Shown here: positions 5,423 through 6,814 of the stretch, piece by piece
How the letters are laid out: the number at the start of each line of letters is the position of its first letter
Numbering within the stretch: position 1 is the stretch's first letter
NCBI GenBank assembly: GCA_030602145.1
Contig: JAUWAH010000132.1
Location: 1 to 6,814, forward strand
DNA from: Desulfobulbus sp.
GTDB taxonomy: Bacteria; Desulfobacterota; Desulfobulbia; Desulfobulbales; Desulfobulbaceae
Length of the DNA: 6,814 nt
Direction: 5' to 3'
Program-made: the position numbers and the translations under genes
The notes under the pieces: model-generated
Told to the model about the DNA's origin: nothing
The model's database searches: none
What the model saw: the letters and a program-made list of their open reading frames with translations, nothing else

Positions 5423-6073
5423 ATGCAGAACACCCTCGATGGAGTTGAGATCCGGGTGCTGGGCAGCCTGATGGAAAAAGAGCTGGCCACCCCGGAATAC
5501 TACCCGCTTTCCCTCAATGCGTTGCTCAACGCCTGCAACCAGAAAACCAACCGTTCGCCGGTCCTCTCCCTGGATGAAAACACGGTGCGTGCCGCCCTGC
5601 AGACCCTGAAGGACAAGCGCATCGTCTATCAGAGCGATGCCAGCCGGGTGCCGAAATACTGGCAGGCCTTTGCCAAGGACCAGGATTTCAGCCATGCCGA
5701 ATCGGCCCTGTTCAGCGTCCTGCTCCTGAGAGGACCGCAGACCGCCCGCGAGCTGCGCAGCCGGTCGGACTCGATGTATCCCTTTGAGAGCCTGGAACAG
5801 GTGGCGACCGCTCTCGACCACCTGATCACCCTTGGTCTAGTGGCGCAACTGCCCCGGCAGCCGGGACAGAAGGAGCAGCGCTATGTCCATCTGCTGGCCG
5901 CCGAACCGGTCGGCACGGATCAGGCTGCCACCGATGCCCCACCGGTGACCGCACCGTTGCGGCCGAGGGAGGATGACCGTCTCGAGGCCCTGGAGCAGAC
6001 CGTTGCCTCCCTGCGGGAGGAGTTGGCCGAACTGCGGCGGGACTTTCTCTCCTTTAAACAACATTTCGAGTAG
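5423..6073 (+). CDS. yceH: YceH family protein (UPF0502/DUF480)
   Basis: The protein has 216 residues, matching E. coli YceH (about 215). The family hallmark is clear near the N-terminus: LDGVEIRVLGSLMEKELATP, followed by YYPLSLNALLNACNQKTNRSP. The fold is two tandem winged-helix domains (about 5-82 and 90-160, the second containing LLLRGPQTARELRSRS and SLEQVATALDHLITLGLV). A low-complexity Ala/Pro/Thr linker (about 160-182) leads into a C-terminal coiled coil (about 183-213, DRLEALEQTVASLREELAEL). Winged-helix form suggests DNA or protein binding, but no molecular function is established that I know of. ATG 5423 is chosen because CGGAGG lies 9 nt upstream and it gives the family N-terminus; an in-frame GTG/ATG-type extension to 5354 adds 23 unlike residues. 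The 182-nt gap before it indicates its own promoter, though none is obvious. The gap holds a TTGTC-N9-GACAA dyad at 5311-5329. Confidence 0.93.
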   Translation: MQNTLDGVEIRVLGSLMEKELATPEYYPLSLNALLNACNQKTNRSPVLSLDENTVRAALQTLKDKRIVYQSDASRVPKYWQAFAKDQDFSHAESALFSVLLLRGPQTARELRSRSDSMYPFESLEQVATALDHLITLGLVAQLPRQPGQKEQRYVHLLAAEPVGTDQAATDAPPVTAPLRPREDDRLEALEQTVASLREELAELRRDFLSFKQHFE

Positions 6074-6100
6074 GACGGCCATCGTCGAGCCTGCCCGTCG

Positions 6101-6117
6101 GCCGGCACCAGGCCGGC
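6101..6117. repeat. GC-only inverted repeat between yceH and pxpA
   Basis: GCCGGC (6101-6106) and GCCGGC (6112-6117) flank a 5-nt loop, forming a 6-bp hairpin in the 81-nt gap between the two genes. No T tract follows, so it is not a clear terminator. It could fold in a read-through transcript as a pause or processing site. Confidence 0.35.
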
Positions 6118-6154
6118 TCGTTCCAGCCCGCACACTCCCTGAGGAAACAAGCCG

Positions 6155-6814
6155 ATGCGGATCGATCTCAACTGCGACATGGGCGAGGGGTTCGGCGCCT
6201 ACTCCCTGGGCAACGACAGCGACATCATCGCCCTGATTTCCTCGGCCAACATCGCCTGCGGGTTCCATGCCGGCGATCCCCGAACCATGGACCGCACGGT
6301 CCGCCTTGCCCGGGACCATGGGGTCGCGGTGGGTGCCCATCCCGGCTTCCCCGATCTGCGCGGCTTCGGTCGCCGGGCCATGGCGTGCAGCCCGGAGGAG
6401 ATCGAAGCCGACCTCACCTATCAGATCGGTGCCCTGCGGGCCTTCTGTGTCGCCAACCGTGTTCCCCTTCGCCATGTCAAGCCGCACGGCGCCCTCTACA
6501 ATATGGCGGCGGATGATGAGTCCCTGGTTCGGGCCATGGCCCGTGCCGTCGGCCGCCTCGATGCGGGGCTGCTCCTGGTCGGTTTGGCCGGACGGGACAA
6601 CAGCCGCCTGGCTGCCGTTGCCGCCGAAGAGGGGGTGAGCATGGTCTTCGAGGGTTTTCCCGACCGGGCCTACACCCCCCGGGGCACGCTGCTGCCGCGC
6701 CACCTGGACGGTGCGGTGATCGACGATGCCGAGGATGTGGCGGATCGGGCCCTGCGCATGGCCGTGGAGGGTGTGGTGATCGCCGTCGATGGCACGCCGG
6801 TTGAGCTGGCGGCG
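6155..6814 (+). CDS. pxpA: 5-oxoprolinase subunit A (LamB/YcsF family), C-terminus cut by window edge
   Basis: PxpA of the ATP-dependent 5-oxoprolinase PxpABC, which opens 5-oxoproline (pyroglutamate) to glutamate in the cytoplasm. The 220 codons seen remain open at the window end; the family is about 245-255 residues, so some 30 are missing. Family blocks are all present: DLNCDMGEGFG (4-14), SANIACGFHAGDP (30-42), GAHPGFPDLRGFGRR (60-74), HVKPHGALYN (107-116) and EGFPDRAYTPRGTLLPR (166-182). Conserved Asp and His residues in the first four blocks line the presumed active site of this (beta/alpha)-barrel-like deacetylase-related fold. The start follows GAGGAA at 8 nt and gives the exact family N-terminus. 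PxpB and PxpC usually follow and would lie beyond the right edge. No functional tie to yceH upstream is apparent. Confidence 0.95.
   Translation, partial: MRIDLNCDMGEGFGAYSLGNDSDIIALISSANIACGFHAGDPRTMDRTVRLARDHGVAVGAHPGFPDLRGFGRRAMACSPEEIEADLTYQIGALRAFCVANRVPLRHVKPHGALYNMAADDESLVRAMARAVGRLDAGLLLVGLAGRDNSRLAAVAAEEGVSMVFEGFPDRAYTPRGTLLPRHLDGAVIDDAEDVADRALRMAVEGVVIAVDGTPVELAA

Overview
This is a GC-rich bacterial window from a Gram-negative organism. One protein has a signal peptide and the features of a small outer-membrane beta-barrel. A YceH-family protein, a 5-oxoprolinase subunit A and a TrkH/KtrB-type K+ transporter with a single-RCK partner are also present. Together with the carboxymuconolactone decarboxylase-like N-terminus at the left edge, this would fit an anaerobic deltaproteobacterium such as a Desulfobulbales member. 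That placement is a guess from protein style; no rRNA or other marker is present.

Layout. The left arm (1-693) reads on the minus strand. It holds the first 36 codons of a carboxymuconolactone decarboxylase (AhpD)-like protein cut by the window edge, and a 143-residue protein with two predicted membrane segments that I cannot assign. Between them lie a perfect 14-bp palindrome and a nested hairpin. A 386-nt non-coding region (694-1079) separates this arm from the plus-strand genes. It contains a textbook G-quadruplex motif (857-878), adjacent hairpins, and a sigma70-like promoter whose spacer lies inside a 6-bp dyad. After it comes a 177-residue outer-membrane beta-barrel protein (1080-1613), followed by two mutually exclusive hairpins.

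The centre (1816-5240) is a tight three-gene operon: a 675-residue TrkH/KtrB-type K+ channel subunit with an unusually long membrane N-terminus, a 219-residue KtrA-type RCK regulator 10 nt downstream, and, 1 nt after that, a membrane protein built like the input half of a sensor kinase (TM, extracytoplasmic helical region, TM, HAMP) with no output domain. The first two make a K+ uptake system gated by nucleotide binding to the RCK ring. The third is the most interesting protein here because its location suggests a sensory or modulatory role in K+ transport.

The right arm holds an independent YceH (UPF0502/DUF480) gene and the first 220 codons of pxpA, the 5-oxoprolinase subunit A gene, which runs off the right edge. 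No mobile elements, CRISPR arrays, tRNAs or rRNAs were seen.
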